Origin: Teredinibacter sp. KSP-S5-2
GTDB taxonomy: Bacteria > Pseudomonadota > Gammaproteobacteria > Pseudomonadales > Cellvibrionaceae
NCBI RefSeq assembly: GCF_032773895.1
Contig: NZ_CP120416.1
Coordinates: 742,001 to 806,000 of the forward strand
Reading direction: 5' to 3'
DNA: 64,000 nucleotides
The position numbers and the translations under genes were made by a program. The notes beneath the pieces were generated by a model. That model searched no databases. It saw only the letters and a program-made list of their open reading frames with translations, and was not told the DNA's origin. Each line of letters begins with the position of its first letter. The stretch's first letter is position 1. Below are positions 17,986 through 26,269 of this stretch, in pieces.

Positions 17986-19227
17986 ATGCGTTATTTTATT
18001 CCCATCATTTTTTTTCTAAGTTTACATGTTCATGCTCAAGGTGATGCGAACTTACGTGGTCACCTGAAATACGAGTGGTATTTGAATGGATATGACGAAG
18101 ACAGCATTTTTTATTCTTACCTAGGCCGAGAGGCATTTGATCAAGCTGCCAATTTGCGTCTTAATTTTGATTGGTCAAACAACGCCTGGAGTTTCAATGC
18201 GGACTATCAGATCTATGCCGAGTATGGAGAGCTAACTGAAGCTCGTCATAAATTGACTGATGTCGCTTGGACTACGGGGGGAGAAACATCGGATGATCGA
18301 AGATTAATGGATTTAACCTGGGAAATCAAAGACAGCGGTAGAACCCGATTAGTACACCGATTTGATCGACTTCATGTTAACTACACTTCGGATAGCACAG
18401 TGATACGTATTGGTCGTCAGGCAGTGAGTTGGGGAAATGGATTACTCTACAACCCGATGGATTTCCTAAATCCCTTTGATCCCACTGCAGTGGATAAAGA
18501 ATACAAATCCGGCGATGATATGATTTACGGTCAATATTTGTTGTCCAATGGTGATGATATACAACTGCTGGCCGTTGCTCGACGGGATGTACAGACAGGC
18601 GATATTGAAACAGAAGAGCATTCGGTTGGAATGAAATATCATGCTTTTATCGGTGAAAGGGAAATCGATGTTTTGTTGGCTGAGCACTATCAGGATAGAG
18701 TGGTGGGACTGGGCTTAACCAGTAGTCTGGCAGGTGCAATCTGGAGATCCGATTTGGTATATACCCAGACAGATGAGGATAATTATTGGAGCGGGGTGAC
18801 AAACCTTTCCTATTCGTGGATGAGTTTTGGTAAAAACACCAGCGGCCAGATTGAATACTTTTACAACGGTTTTGGTCAGGCAGACGGAGATTATTCAGAT
18901 CTACAATCCAATGAGGAACTTCTTTTACGTTTCCGGCGGGGAGAGTTGTTTAATTATGCCAAACAATATATTGCCGCTTCCTCCACCATTGAGTTGACCC
19001 CATTGATTACCTTTACTCCCGGTGTTTTTCATAACCTTGATGACTCTTCCTCGCTTATACAGCTGATTGGCAATTTTAACCTGTCTCAAAACTGGCAATC
19101 GTTTCTGGCTATCAATGTTCCCGTTGGGAAAAAATGCACCGAATACGGTGGATTGAACTCTGGGGTAGGCAATCGATATATCAGTAATCAGTATTCTCTT
19201 ATTGCACAACTTGCTTGGTATTTTTGA
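17986..19227 (+). CDS. Predicted outer-membrane beta-barrel protein of the Lol-like cluster
   Basis: A 413-residue protein with a signal peptide (MRYFIPIIFFLSLHVHAQ) and alternating polar/hydrophobic strands throughout. It ends LIAQLAWYF, a good C-terminal aromatic beta-signal for BAM-dependent insertion. I recognise no named family. It starts one base after the ATPase stop, so it is part of the operon and could be the outer-membrane exit or receiver for whatever the ABC system and LolA-like protein move. Confidence 0.75.
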   Translation: MRYFIPIIFFLSLHVHAQGDANLRGHLKYEWYLNGYDEDSIFYSYLGREAFDQAANLRLNFDWSNNAWSFNADYQIYAEYGELTEARHKLTDVAWTTGGETSDDRRLMDLTWEIKDSGRTRLVHRFDRLHVNYTSDSTVIRIGRQAVSWGNGLLYNPMDFLNPFDPTAVDKEYKSGDDMIYGQYLLSNGDDIQLLAVARRDVQTGDIETEEHSVGMKYHAFIGEREIDVLLAEHYQDRVVGLGLTSSLAGAIWRSDLVYTQTDEDNYWSGVTNLSYSWMSFGKNTSGQIEYFYNGFGQADGDYSDLQSNEELLLRFRRGELFNYAKQYIAASSTIELTPLITFTPGVFHNLDDSSSLIQLIGNFNLSQNWQSFLAINVPVGKKCTEYGGLNSGVGNRYISNQYSLIAQLAWYF

Positions 19228-19622
19228 TGGCCATGAACAATGAGTTTCTTTTCGTTTACGGTACATTAAAAAATAAATACCGTTCTAATTTAACCAATGT
19301 TATTGCACATTGTGCCAAATATATTGGTGAGGGTTATATGCATGGTCGTCTTTATGAGGTGGATGGTTATCCCGGTATGATTCCATCTTCAGCAAAAGAC
19401 GATAGAGTGGTTGGTGAGATTTATGCAGTGGATTTCCCTGACACGCTGTTTCGGATTTTGGATCAGTATGAGCAATGCTCATCGGAATACCCGGAGCCTC
19501 ACGAGTATGTTCGAAAACGTCTTCCGGTCTATAAAGATACCATCTTTTTCGTTGAAGCCTGGGTGTACCTGTACAACTGGGATGTGTCATCTCTGCATCG
19601 GTTGGGGAATAGTAGTTATTAA
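19227..19622 (+). CDS. Gamma-glutamylcyclotransferase-like (AIG2/GGCT) protein
   Basis: About 131 residues from the ATG at 19227, which overlaps the preceding TGA (TGATG). The N-terminal FVYGTLK is the GGCT substrate-binding signature, followed by MHGRLYEVDGYPGMIPS and a central VVGEIYAVD containing the candidate catalytic Glu. Members act on gamma-glutamyl amines or peptides; the substrate here is unknown. The overlap suggests coupling to the outer-membrane protein gene, though a functional link is not obvious. Confidence 0.83.
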   Translation: MAMNNEFLFVYGTLKNKYRSNLTNVIAHCAKYIGEGYMHGRLYEVDGYPGMIPSSAKDDRVVGEIYAVDFPDTLFRILDQYEQCSSEYPEPHEYVRKRLPVYKDTIFFVEAWVYLYNWDVSSLHRLGNSSY

Positions 19623-19874
19623 TAGGTGACAAATTTATTAAGGATTTGTTTCCGGTTGACATAGAGTGAAAAGTAATAACATTTATTCGCCTAAAGCATT
19701 AATTGCTTCCATGGTTGTATCTCTTCCTTTATAAACATAAAAGCTAGTGAAGGCATAGTTGAAAGCACGGATTGTTCATAGGATGTGCTCTAGTTGCTAT
19801 TGTATCTACTATGATGCGATCTAGAATTATAGTAGGCTAGTCGTTATACGCTGCAGTGTGGATTTGGTATTCAA

Positions 19875-20834
19875 ATGAATCGTTTTATCCAGGCATTTCC
19901 TTTTGGTTCTCTCCTTATCTTTGGGGTGGTGGCAACATTTTTAGTGAGTGTGGCTACGCTATTTGATGGTTCTCACCGTTATCTCGAATTGTTGGTTCAC
20001 TTTAAATTACAGTACTTCCTTGTATCTCTATTTTTATTAAGTTGGGCACTCCTGAAAAAGTCCAAACTACTGGCCGTGTTAATGGTGTGTTGTGTGTTGG
20101 TTAACGGTTGGTTTGTTATGCCGTGGTACATTACCGGGGCGGTAGCGCAGGAGGTGGGAGTAAAACAGTCTGTGCGATTACTCCACAGTAATGTGCTGTC
20201 TCAAAACCAGAACCATGAACAGTTACTGGCGTTGGTAGAAAGCGAAAAGCCACAGGTGATTATTGTTCAAGAGGTTACTGATAACTGGGTCGCTGCACTG
20301 AAAACGCTATCGAGCAATTATCCCTATAGTTACGAAGTGCCACGTATGGACAATTTTGGTATTGCGCTGTATAGCCAATATCCGATAGTGCAAGTGCAAA
20401 GGGAAAATTGGGGGTATATGGGGCTTCCCAGTATCAATGCCACCTTAAATATCGCAGGACAAAATGTGACGTTACTCAGTACTCATCCGCTCCCGCCAAC
20501 CACAAAAGACTATTTCGATTCCCGTAATGCCCAACTTAACGACATGGTGACGGACATAAAACAGATTGAGGGGCCGTTGTTGGTGGTAGGAGATTTTAAT
20601 ATCACCATGTGGTCGAGATATTATCGACCACTAGAAGAAAACACTGGCTTAAGAAACGTGCGTCGAGGCATGGGTATTCTACCTACCTGGTCGACCAAGT
20701 TGCCTTTGGCACAAATTCCAATTGACCATTGTTTGGTGTCCGATCACTTTGAAGTACAAAAAGCTCGTTTGGGGCCAAACATTGGCTCGGATCACCTGCC
20801 GCTTATTGTTGATTTATTTATTGATCGCAGTTGA
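19875..20834 (+). CDS. Membrane-anchored endonuclease/exonuclease/phosphatase (EEP) family protein
   Basis: A 319-residue protein with three hydrophobic segments in the first 95 residues, then a DNase I-like EEP domain. Visible motifs are LLHSNVLSQN (metal-binding Asn), VIIVQEVT (metal Glu), STHPLPP (catalytic His), VVGDFNI (Asp-Asn pair) and the final GSDHLPLIV (catalytic Asp-His). The anchor would place the domain in the periplasm, which suggests a phosphodiesterase or lipid phosphatase role rather than DNA repair. No clear ribosome site precedes the ATG. Confidence 0.85.
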   Translation: MNRFIQAFPFGSLLIFGVVATFLVSVATLFDGSHRYLELLVHFKLQYFLVSLFLLSWALLKKSKLLAVLMVCCVLVNGWFVMPWYITGAVAQEVGVKQSVRLLHSNVLSQNQNHEQLLALVESEKPQVIIVQEVTDNWVAALKTLSSNYPYSYEVPRMDNFGIALYSQYPIVQVQRENWGYMGLPSINATLNIAGQNVTLLSTHPLPPTTKDYFDSRNAQLNDMVTDIKQIEGPLLVVGDFNITMWSRYYRPLEENTGLRNVRRGMGILPTWSTKLPLAQIPIDHCLVSDHFEVQKARLGPNIGSDHLPLIVDLFIDRS

Positions 20835-21286
20835 AGTGGTATATCAAAACATACAAAAAAAATCGCAGTTAGTGAATAGAGTTAGATGCATTGCTCATTA
20901 TTGTCAAAAACTATTTCTTAGAGTGATCTTGAATTATCGTTGGAAAGCTGTTTTCTTTAAAGCCTATAAATTAGGTGTTGATAGGTAAAAATATACCTTC
21001 CTGAAATAACTCCGCAAGTCCAATTGTAGAGCTGAATGATTCTTGTTTTTCACGTTAATGCATTTGAGAGTGAATTATGTTAAGTGTTTTTTTTGTCGTG
21101 AAAATATTTAAGACTATTTAATGCCAATAAAACGAGATTCAATTCTCAAAAAAAATATATTTAAGAGAATTTTTTTGATATCAAATTTATTGAGTGTTTT
21201 ATTAGATTTTCTCCATAAATATCAATATCTGATTCTTTTGCTGTTAATGGAGAATTAATGAAATAATAATCAATAAGGATATCATT
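20835..21286. other. AT-rich intergenic region
   Basis: The stretch is much richer in A and T than its flanks, especially 21060-21286. A weak inverted repeat pairs ATTCTC with GAGAAT near 21140-21170, followed by a T-run. It ends with AAGGATATC before the next gene. No coding sequence is convincing. Confidence 0.5.
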
Positions 21287-22453
21287 ATGCTAGATAAAAT
21301 TATGTCTGTAAGAAAGTATGCTCTTCTAAGCATTGTTGCTTTGTTTTCTTTACCTGCACATTCCCAATTCTACAATCTTCAAATACGGTGTGGGCCATAT
21401 CTTGCTGGTGAAACACGAGATAACTTGGATTATGTTTACTACTATGGGAAGTATTATCTAAATCAAGGTGGAACCGCCGACTTACTGAGTCATCCACTTG
21501 AAAATCCATCATTATGGGTTGTTAATGATACGATACCGTATGGATGTGAGAATGCTCCTCAAGGTATGTCCACACAGTCAGTCGATAGAGCAAAAAAAGT
21601 AATTCCAAATTGTGGTAGCAGTAAGGTTGATTGGAATGCTTACTTCTTTATAGTGAGAACTCCCGACATATCGGGAGGTGGGTATACTCTTTATGTTGAC
21701 GACTGGGGGCAAAACAACGCTGATTCATGCGAAGAAAATGCAGGTGCACCAGTTGATGGTATCGTAACGTCATGCCCTGCATGGGTCGCAAATAAGGCTT
21801 GGTTACCGGGAGATGTTGTGCGCCATCAAACCAATTTATATGTTGCAAGACAGTTTCATGAAGATACCGCTCCTCCTGCAGAAGGTGTTTTCTGGAAGCA
21901 GGTAATGGAAAGTGAGGTCAGTTGTTCTCCAGGGCGAGAGCCTATATTACCGAGCCGTAGCAACTGCCCCATGTGGGTTAATGGGAGCGCAGTTAACCAA
22001 GGAGACATTTTCTTGTTCAGAGGTACTCGGTACCAGGCTCTTGTTGCCGGAAATATGAGCCCCTCGCAAGCTCCTGAAAATTGGAACGTGACGAATGCGA
22101 CATGTTTTTCGGATATTCAATGTCCTACAACAGATCCAAATGCCGCAAGTTATCCAGTATGGAGTTCGAGTAATATTTACTATGCAGGTGATGTTGTGAG
22201 CCACAATGAACTTGTGTGGAGCGCAAAATGGTGGACCCAGAATAACGAGCCATCGGTTGGTGAAGGTGCCTGGACCTTGGTAAGCGATGTGGAACTTCCA
22301 TGGGATAGTTTGGCTGTCTATTTAGCTGGAGAGGAAGTAAATCATTTAGATAGACGTTATCGAGCGCGTTGGTGGACTCGTGGAAATGAGCCTGGTGTGA
22401 GTGACGCGTGGGAGGATGTTGGAGCTGCTGCTTGTCCTTCGGCTACGCAGTAA
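21287..22453 (+). CDS. Secreted protein with repeated CBM5/12-like chitin-binding-type modules
   Basis: A 388-residue secreted protein with a signal peptide ending near AHSQ. After about 150 residues of unknown N-terminal domain come at least three to four modules with the CBM5/12 pattern, W..N.....GD.V.H....Y.A, then WWT..NEP......W. The clearest copies are near residues 160-205, 285-330 and 335-380; a degenerate one is near 225-265. No catalytic domain is visible. It may anchor the cell or another enzyme to chitin or a similar polymer. AAGGAT precedes the ATG at 21287; an ATG at 21302 is an alternative. Confidence 0.8.
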   Translation: MLDKIMSVRKYALLSIVALFSLPAHSQFYNLQIRCGPYLAGETRDNLDYVYYYGKYYLNQGGTADLLSHPLENPSLWVVNDTIPYGCENAPQGMSTQSVDRAKKVIPNCGSSKVDWNAYFFIVRTPDISGGGYTLYVDDWGQNNADSCEENAGAPVDGIVTSCPAWVANKAWLPGDVVRHQTNLYVARQFHEDTAPPAEGVFWKQVMESEVSCSPGREPILPSRSNCPMWVNGSAVNQGDIFLFRGTRYQALVAGNMSPSQAPENWNVTNATCFSDIQCPTTDPNAASYPVWSSSNIYYAGDVVSHNELVWSAKWWTQNNEPSVGEGAWTLVSDVELPWDSLAVYLAGEEVNHLDRRYRARWWTRGNEPGVSDAWEDVGAAACPSATQ

Positions 22454-22572
22454 CTGCTTTTGGTTATGAATGTATTGCCGTAGATTTTGCGTTAATATGT
22501 TCGTCTATGACGCTCACATATGTCTCTAATAGTATGTGGTTGTAGTTACGATGAATGAAGGAATATTAAATA

Positions 22573-22599
22573 TAAGGCTGGTTTTTATAACCAGCCTTA
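22573..22599. terminator. Bidirectional terminator between convergent genes
   Basis: TAAGGCTGGTT and AACCAGCCTTA form an 11-bp stem with a TTTAT loop. It sits between the convergent stops of the chitin-binding-type gene and ppnP. Confidence 0.75.
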
Positions 22600-22609
22600 T
22601 ACTGGATGT

Positions 22610-22921
22610 TTATAAATAAGAACAGCAGTAGTCGGTCACTTCGTTCACTTTAATATCGAAAGACGAATTTGCTTCCACATTAAAGCTTTCACCACCTTTA
22701 ATTTCTTGCCATTTTGTTTCGCCTTTTAGCAAAATGCTGACGGAACCGCTTTGGATTTCCATGAGTTCTGCGGCTTCTGTGCCAAATGTGTACTCGCCGG
22801 GCATCATAATACCCAAAGTTTTAATTTCGCCGTTTGCGAATTCGATTTTACGGCTGGTAACCTTGCCGTCGAAATAGATGTTTGCTGCTTTGGTAACAGT
22901 CACGTTTTCAAATTGTGCCAT
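22610..22921 (-). CDS. ppnP: Pyrimidine/purine nucleoside phosphorylase (DUF1255)
   Basis: A 103-residue cupin-fold protein matching the PpnP/YaiE family over its full length: an opening like F.NV.V.K.ANIYFDGKV.SR, then KTLGIMMPGEYTFGT and GESFNVEANSSF. Family members cleave several nucleosides with phosphate to give free bases and ribose 1-phosphate. It lies 41 bases downstream of rsxE on the same strand, with no clear terminator between, so it may be read as the last gene of the rnf transcript. Confidence 0.95.
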   Translation of the reverse strand: MAQFENVTVTKAANIYFDGKVTSRKIEFANGEIKTLGIMMPGEYTFGTEAAELMEIQSGSVSILLKGETKWQEIKGGESFNVEANSSFDIKVNEVTDYCCSYL

Positions 22922-22962
22922 GTTTCATTCCTGAATGTAGTTAATTGTATAAATTGTTATTG

Positions 22963-23673
22963 TTAGGCGATTGTTCCGGTAGTGCGTACTCGCTTGCTGC
23001 CTTTCACTGCTGCAGGTTTTTTCGCTTCTTCCCGACGCTTCATTTCTGAGTCGATAACATTTTTTACCGCGATCAGAGCACCGACAACCAAAAACGCCCC
23101 AGGTGGTAATATCGCCACTAGGAAGCCTTTATAGTCGGCACCAAATAAATTCAGTTTCCAGCTTCGAGCAACATCCCCAAACAGAAGATGCATGTTGTCA
23201 AACAACGTACCTGCACCAATCACCTCCCGTATTGAACCAACCACCACTAAAACCAAGGTGAACCCCAACCCCATCATGAAACCGTCTGCAATGGAGGGCA
23301 GTAAAGGGTTTTTACTGGCAAAAGCGTCAGCCCGGCCGAGAATAGAGCAGTTGGTCACGATCAAAGGAATGAATATGCCCAGAATTTGATACAGCTCGAA
23401 GGTATAGGCCCGCATCAGTAATTCGGTACAGGTCGTGAACGAAGCGATGATCATGACGAAGGCTGGTAGACGTACCGCGTCGCTTACTGCGTTGCGAATT
23501 AATGAAACCGAGATATTGGAACCAATTAATACCAGCATGGTCGCCAAACCCAATCCGAGCGCGTTAACCACTGAGCCGGTCACCGCTAACAGTGGACATA
23601 ACCCTAACAGCTGGACGATTGCCGGGTTATTTTTCCATAAGCCGTTTTTGGTAATTTCTTGATAATCCGCCAT
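22963..23673 (-). CDS. rsxE: RNF/Rsx electron transport complex subunit E
   Basis: A 236-residue six-helix membrane subunit of the RNF complex, which couples electron transfer between ferredoxin and NAD to ion movement; in E. coli the same complex resets SoxR. Signatures are [23 protein letters not shown] at the start and the [18 protein letters not shown] segment, homologous to RsxA. Its ATG overlaps the rsxG stop by one base. The C-terminal basic tail ([10 protein letters not shown]) is normal for the subunit. Confidence 0.96.
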   Translation of the reverse strand: MADYQEITKNGLWKNNPAIVQLLGLCPLLAVTGSVVNALGLGLATMLVLIGSNISVSLIRNAVSDAVRLPAFVMIIASFTTCTELLMRAYTFELYQILGIFIPLIVTNCSILGRADAFASKNPLLPSIADGFMMGLGFTLVLVVVGSIREVIGAGTLFDNMHLLFGDVARSWKLNLFGADYKGFLVAILPPGAFLVVGALIAVKNVIDSEMKRREEAKKPAAVKGSKRVRTTGTIA

Positions 23674-24314
23674 TATTGCTTAGCCTCTGTTGGCAGCTTG
23701 CCAAATAGTTGTTCGCGATTTTCTTGAACAAATTGCAAAATGTCTTTTACTTGTCGTACTACTGCACGGGGAGTGATGGTGGCACCGGTGAATTGGTCGA
23801 ACTCACCGCCGTCTTTTTTCACTTTCCAGAATTCCAGTTTTGGATTGTTTAGGTTCTTACCATTAAAACCCAATAGCCAATCACTTTTGGCCAAATCAAC
23901 TTTATCACCGAGTCCGGGTGTTTCCTTGTGAGAAAGCACTCTCACACCAGCGAGAGAACCATCAATATTTACTCCAGCAATAATTTTTATATCACCGCTA
24001 TAACCATCTGGCGCAATTGCGGGCACGATGACCGCAACGGTTTGGCCGTTAAGTTTGGCCAGATTGATCTTGGCGTCCGCAGGTAAATGGAAAAGTTTTT
24101 GTTGCGCTTCTGTCAGTACATGTACATCTTCAAGCATATCGTTATCGTGCCTGTCGTGCGGTACGATTTCCAATAAGGCTTTTTGTGCTGCGCGTCTTTC
24201 TTCTTCCGCAATCTTAGGCGCGGTGCCCTTGTAGGTAAAAGCCAACAAGCCGGCGGTTACCAGCGCGAAGGCACCAAGTATTAAACTGTTTTTACTGATC
24301 GTTTTTAAAAACAC
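23673..24314 (-). CDS. rsxG: RNF/Rsx electron transport complex subunit G
   Basis: A 213-residue subunit with one N-terminal transmembrane helix and a periplasmic FMN-binding domain. The motif [12 protein letters not shown] supplies the threonine that carries covalently attached FMN. Also visible is [13 protein letters not shown], followed by ETPGLGDKV. The gene lies 19 bases after rsxD and overlaps rsxE. Confidence 0.96.
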   Translation of the reverse strand: MFLKTISKNSLILGAFALVTAGLLAFTYKGTAPKIAEEERRAAQKALLEIVPHDRHDNDMLEDVHVLTEAQQKLFHLPADAKINLAKLNGQTVAVIVPAIAPDGYSGDIKIIAGVNIDGSLAGVRVLSHKETPGLGDKVDLAKSDWLLGFNGKNLNNPKLEFWKVKKDGGEFDQFTGATITPRAVVRQVKDILQFVQENREQLFGKLPTEAKQ

Positions 24315-24333
24315 AATAGCTTCTTCCTATTCC

Positions 24334-25401
24334 TTATTCGCTCTTTTGCGTTCCGCGATTGGCTTTGGCATGGCCGTATGTTCGTGGAAGAGTGTAATAA
24401 TCAATAAAGGGCGCCGCGAAGTTCATTAGTAGCACGGAAAAGGCCATGGCATCCGGGTAGTTACCCCAGGCGCGAATAATAAACACTAATATACCAATGG
24501 CAGCACCATAAATAATTCTTCCCTTAGTACTGACGGCGGAAGAAACTGGATCGGTAATAATAAAAAAGGCACCGAACATGGTTGCGCCGGATAACAAGTG
24601 AAACAATGGTGAACCTGGACTGGATGAACTGCCACCGTCGTAAAAGAGTAGGGACATTACAGCCAGAGCCAATAACATGGAAACTGGAGCGTGCCAGGTG
24701 AACACTTTCTTATACAGCAGGTAAACACCGCTTAATAAAAATGCAATGTTGACCCATTCCCAACCTGCACCGGCCCACTGCCCAGCGGCGAACATAGAGG
24801 AGTTGGTATAGACATCAACCAACAGCTCGCTGTTATTCTGTTTGATAATGTCCAGCGGTGTTGCTGCAGTTAACCCGTCAATGCTATTTATTGGTGTACC
24901 ACTCAGGGCATAGGAAAACGCATCAAGAATAGATGGGGTGGAAATGCCGTCTGCCAACAATGTGGTGGGTTGTGCCCACTGTGTCATTTCAACAGGGAAG
25001 GAAATAAGCAAAACCACATAACCAATCATGGCGGGGTTAAATGGGTTATAACCGAGGCCGCCATATAAATGCTTGGCGATGACTATGGCGAAAAACATTC
25101 CCACAGCAATCAACCACCATGCCGAGTAGGGTGGCAGTGCAATACCCAGTAGAAATGCTGTTACCAGCGCGCTGTAGTCTTTCAGGTAAAACAGAATAAT
25201 TCTGTTGCGAAGCTTCAGGCAGCCTGCTTCAAAGGCAATAGCGAACAAGCTGGCGAAAACGATATTGCTGACGGTTCCCCAACCGAAGTAGAGGGTAAGT
25301 GCCAGAATACCGGGAAGAGTGGCAAGTAACACCAAGCGCATCACATGGCCGGTGGTGCCTGGTCTGGATGTGTGTGGTGAACTTGGTTTTATAAATGCCA
25401 T
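24334..25401 (-). CDS. rsxD: RNF/Rsx electron transport complex subunit D
   Basis: A 355-residue multi-pass subunit of the RnfD/NqrB family. The opening SSPHTSRPGTTGHVMRLVLLA, the GGLGYNPFNPAM loop and LSGATMFGAFFIITDPVS (flavin-site region) are characteristic. It follows the mscS-type gene by 14 bases with its own ribosome site (GAAGAAAAC), so it is separated from rsxC only by that inserted gene. Confidence 0.96.
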   Translation of the reverse strand: MAFIKPSSPHTSRPGTTGHVMRLVLLATLPGILALTLYFGWGTVSNIVFASLFAIAFEAGCLKLRNRIILFYLKDYSALVTAFLLGIALPPYSAWWLIAVGMFFAIVIAKHLYGGLGYNPFNPAMIGYVVLLISFPVEMTQWAQPTTLLADGISTPSILDAFSYALSGTPINSIDGLTAATPLDIIKQNNSELLVDVYTNSSMFAAGQWAGAGWEWVNIAFLLSGVYLLYKKVFTWHAPVSMLLALAVMSLLFYDGGSSSSPGSPLFHLLSGATMFGAFFIITDPVSSAVSTKGRIIYGAAIGILVFIIRAWGNYPDAMAFSVLLMNFAAPFIDYYTLPRTYGHAKANRGTQKSE

Positions 25402-25415
25402 AGTGTTTTCTTCGG

Positions 25416-26249
25416 TTACTTAGTTTCTGCTGAGTGCATGTAAACAGTTTGCTGTGGATAGGGAATAGTGATTCCGTTTGCATCAAAAGATTCTTTAATC
25501 GCTTCAAGCAGGTGCCAACGAACGGCCCAGTAATCCGATGAGTTAACCCAGGGACGAACAACAAAGTTAACGCTACTGTCTGCAAGTGCATCGACAGCGA
25601 TAACAGGCTCAGGATCTTTTAGAATACGTTCATCGCTATTAATCACATCAAGCATTAATTGACGGGCTTTTTTCATGTCGTCGTCGTAGCTGATGCCGAT
25701 GATCAAATCGATTCTGCGTGTGGCGCGAGCAGAGTAGTTAATAATAGTGCCACCGTAAATCTGTGCATTGGGCACAATAATTTCTTTGTTATCCCCAGAA
25801 CGGAATAACGTGTTGAAAATGGTTACGCTTTCAACAATACCCATAATGCCGCCGGCTTCAACAAAGTCGCCCGCTTTAAAGGGTTTGAATACAATAAGCA
25901 TGACACCCGCAGCAAAGTTGGATAGTGAATCCTTCAATGCCAGACCAATGGCTAAACCGGCTGCACCCAGTAAAGCCAGAAGTGATGTCGTGTCGATACC
26001 CAGTTGTTCTACAGCAATCAGCAGAACAACGAATTTAAGCAGTGCGGATAATAACCCTTCAACAAAACCTGTGAGCGCGTCGTCCAGTTTTCTAAGCTGA
26101 AGTAATTTTTTGACAAAACGGACGACATGGTTAGCTATCCAGATACCGATAATAAATATCAGTAGAGCAACGCCCGCTTTTTGTGCCAAAGGTAGCACTG
26201 CATCAACCCAGTTGCCATCTACAAAAAACGACTTAATCTGGTCTATCAT
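25416..26249 (-). CDS. Small-conductance mechanosensitive channel, MscS family, inside the rnf operon
   Basis: A 277-residue MscS-type channel. It has three N-terminal helices, the pore-lining helix with the Gly/Ala pattern (LLGAAGLAIGLALKDSLSNFAAGVML), then the beta domain motif PFKAGDFVEAGGIMGIVE and the FNT..R..DNKEIIVPNAQI region. It releases solutes when membrane tension rises. The odd point is location: it sits between rsxC (20 bases away) and rsxD (14 bases away) on the same strand, so it must be co-transcribed with the RNF genes. Confidence 0.95.
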   Translation of the reverse strand: MIDQIKSFFVDGNWVDAVLPLAQKAGVALLIFIIGIWIANHVVRFVKKLLQLRKLDDALTGFVEGLLSALLKFVVLLIAVEQLGIDTTSLLALLGAAGLAIGLALKDSLSNFAAGVMLIVFKPFKAGDFVEAGGIMGIVESVTIFNTLFRSGDNKEIIVPNAQIYGGTIINYSARATRRIDLIIGISYDDDMKKARQLMLDVINSDERILKDPEPVIAVDALADSSVNFVVRPWVNSSDYWAVRWHLLEAIKESFDANGITIPYPQQTVYMHSAETK

Positions 26250-26269
26250 TGTTTTTATCTCCAGAGAGT

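Noticed and set aside
20722-20988. Plus-strand frame crossing the end of the EEP gene
   Set aside because: Shifted frame of a real gene; only its tail is intergenic and has no start signal.
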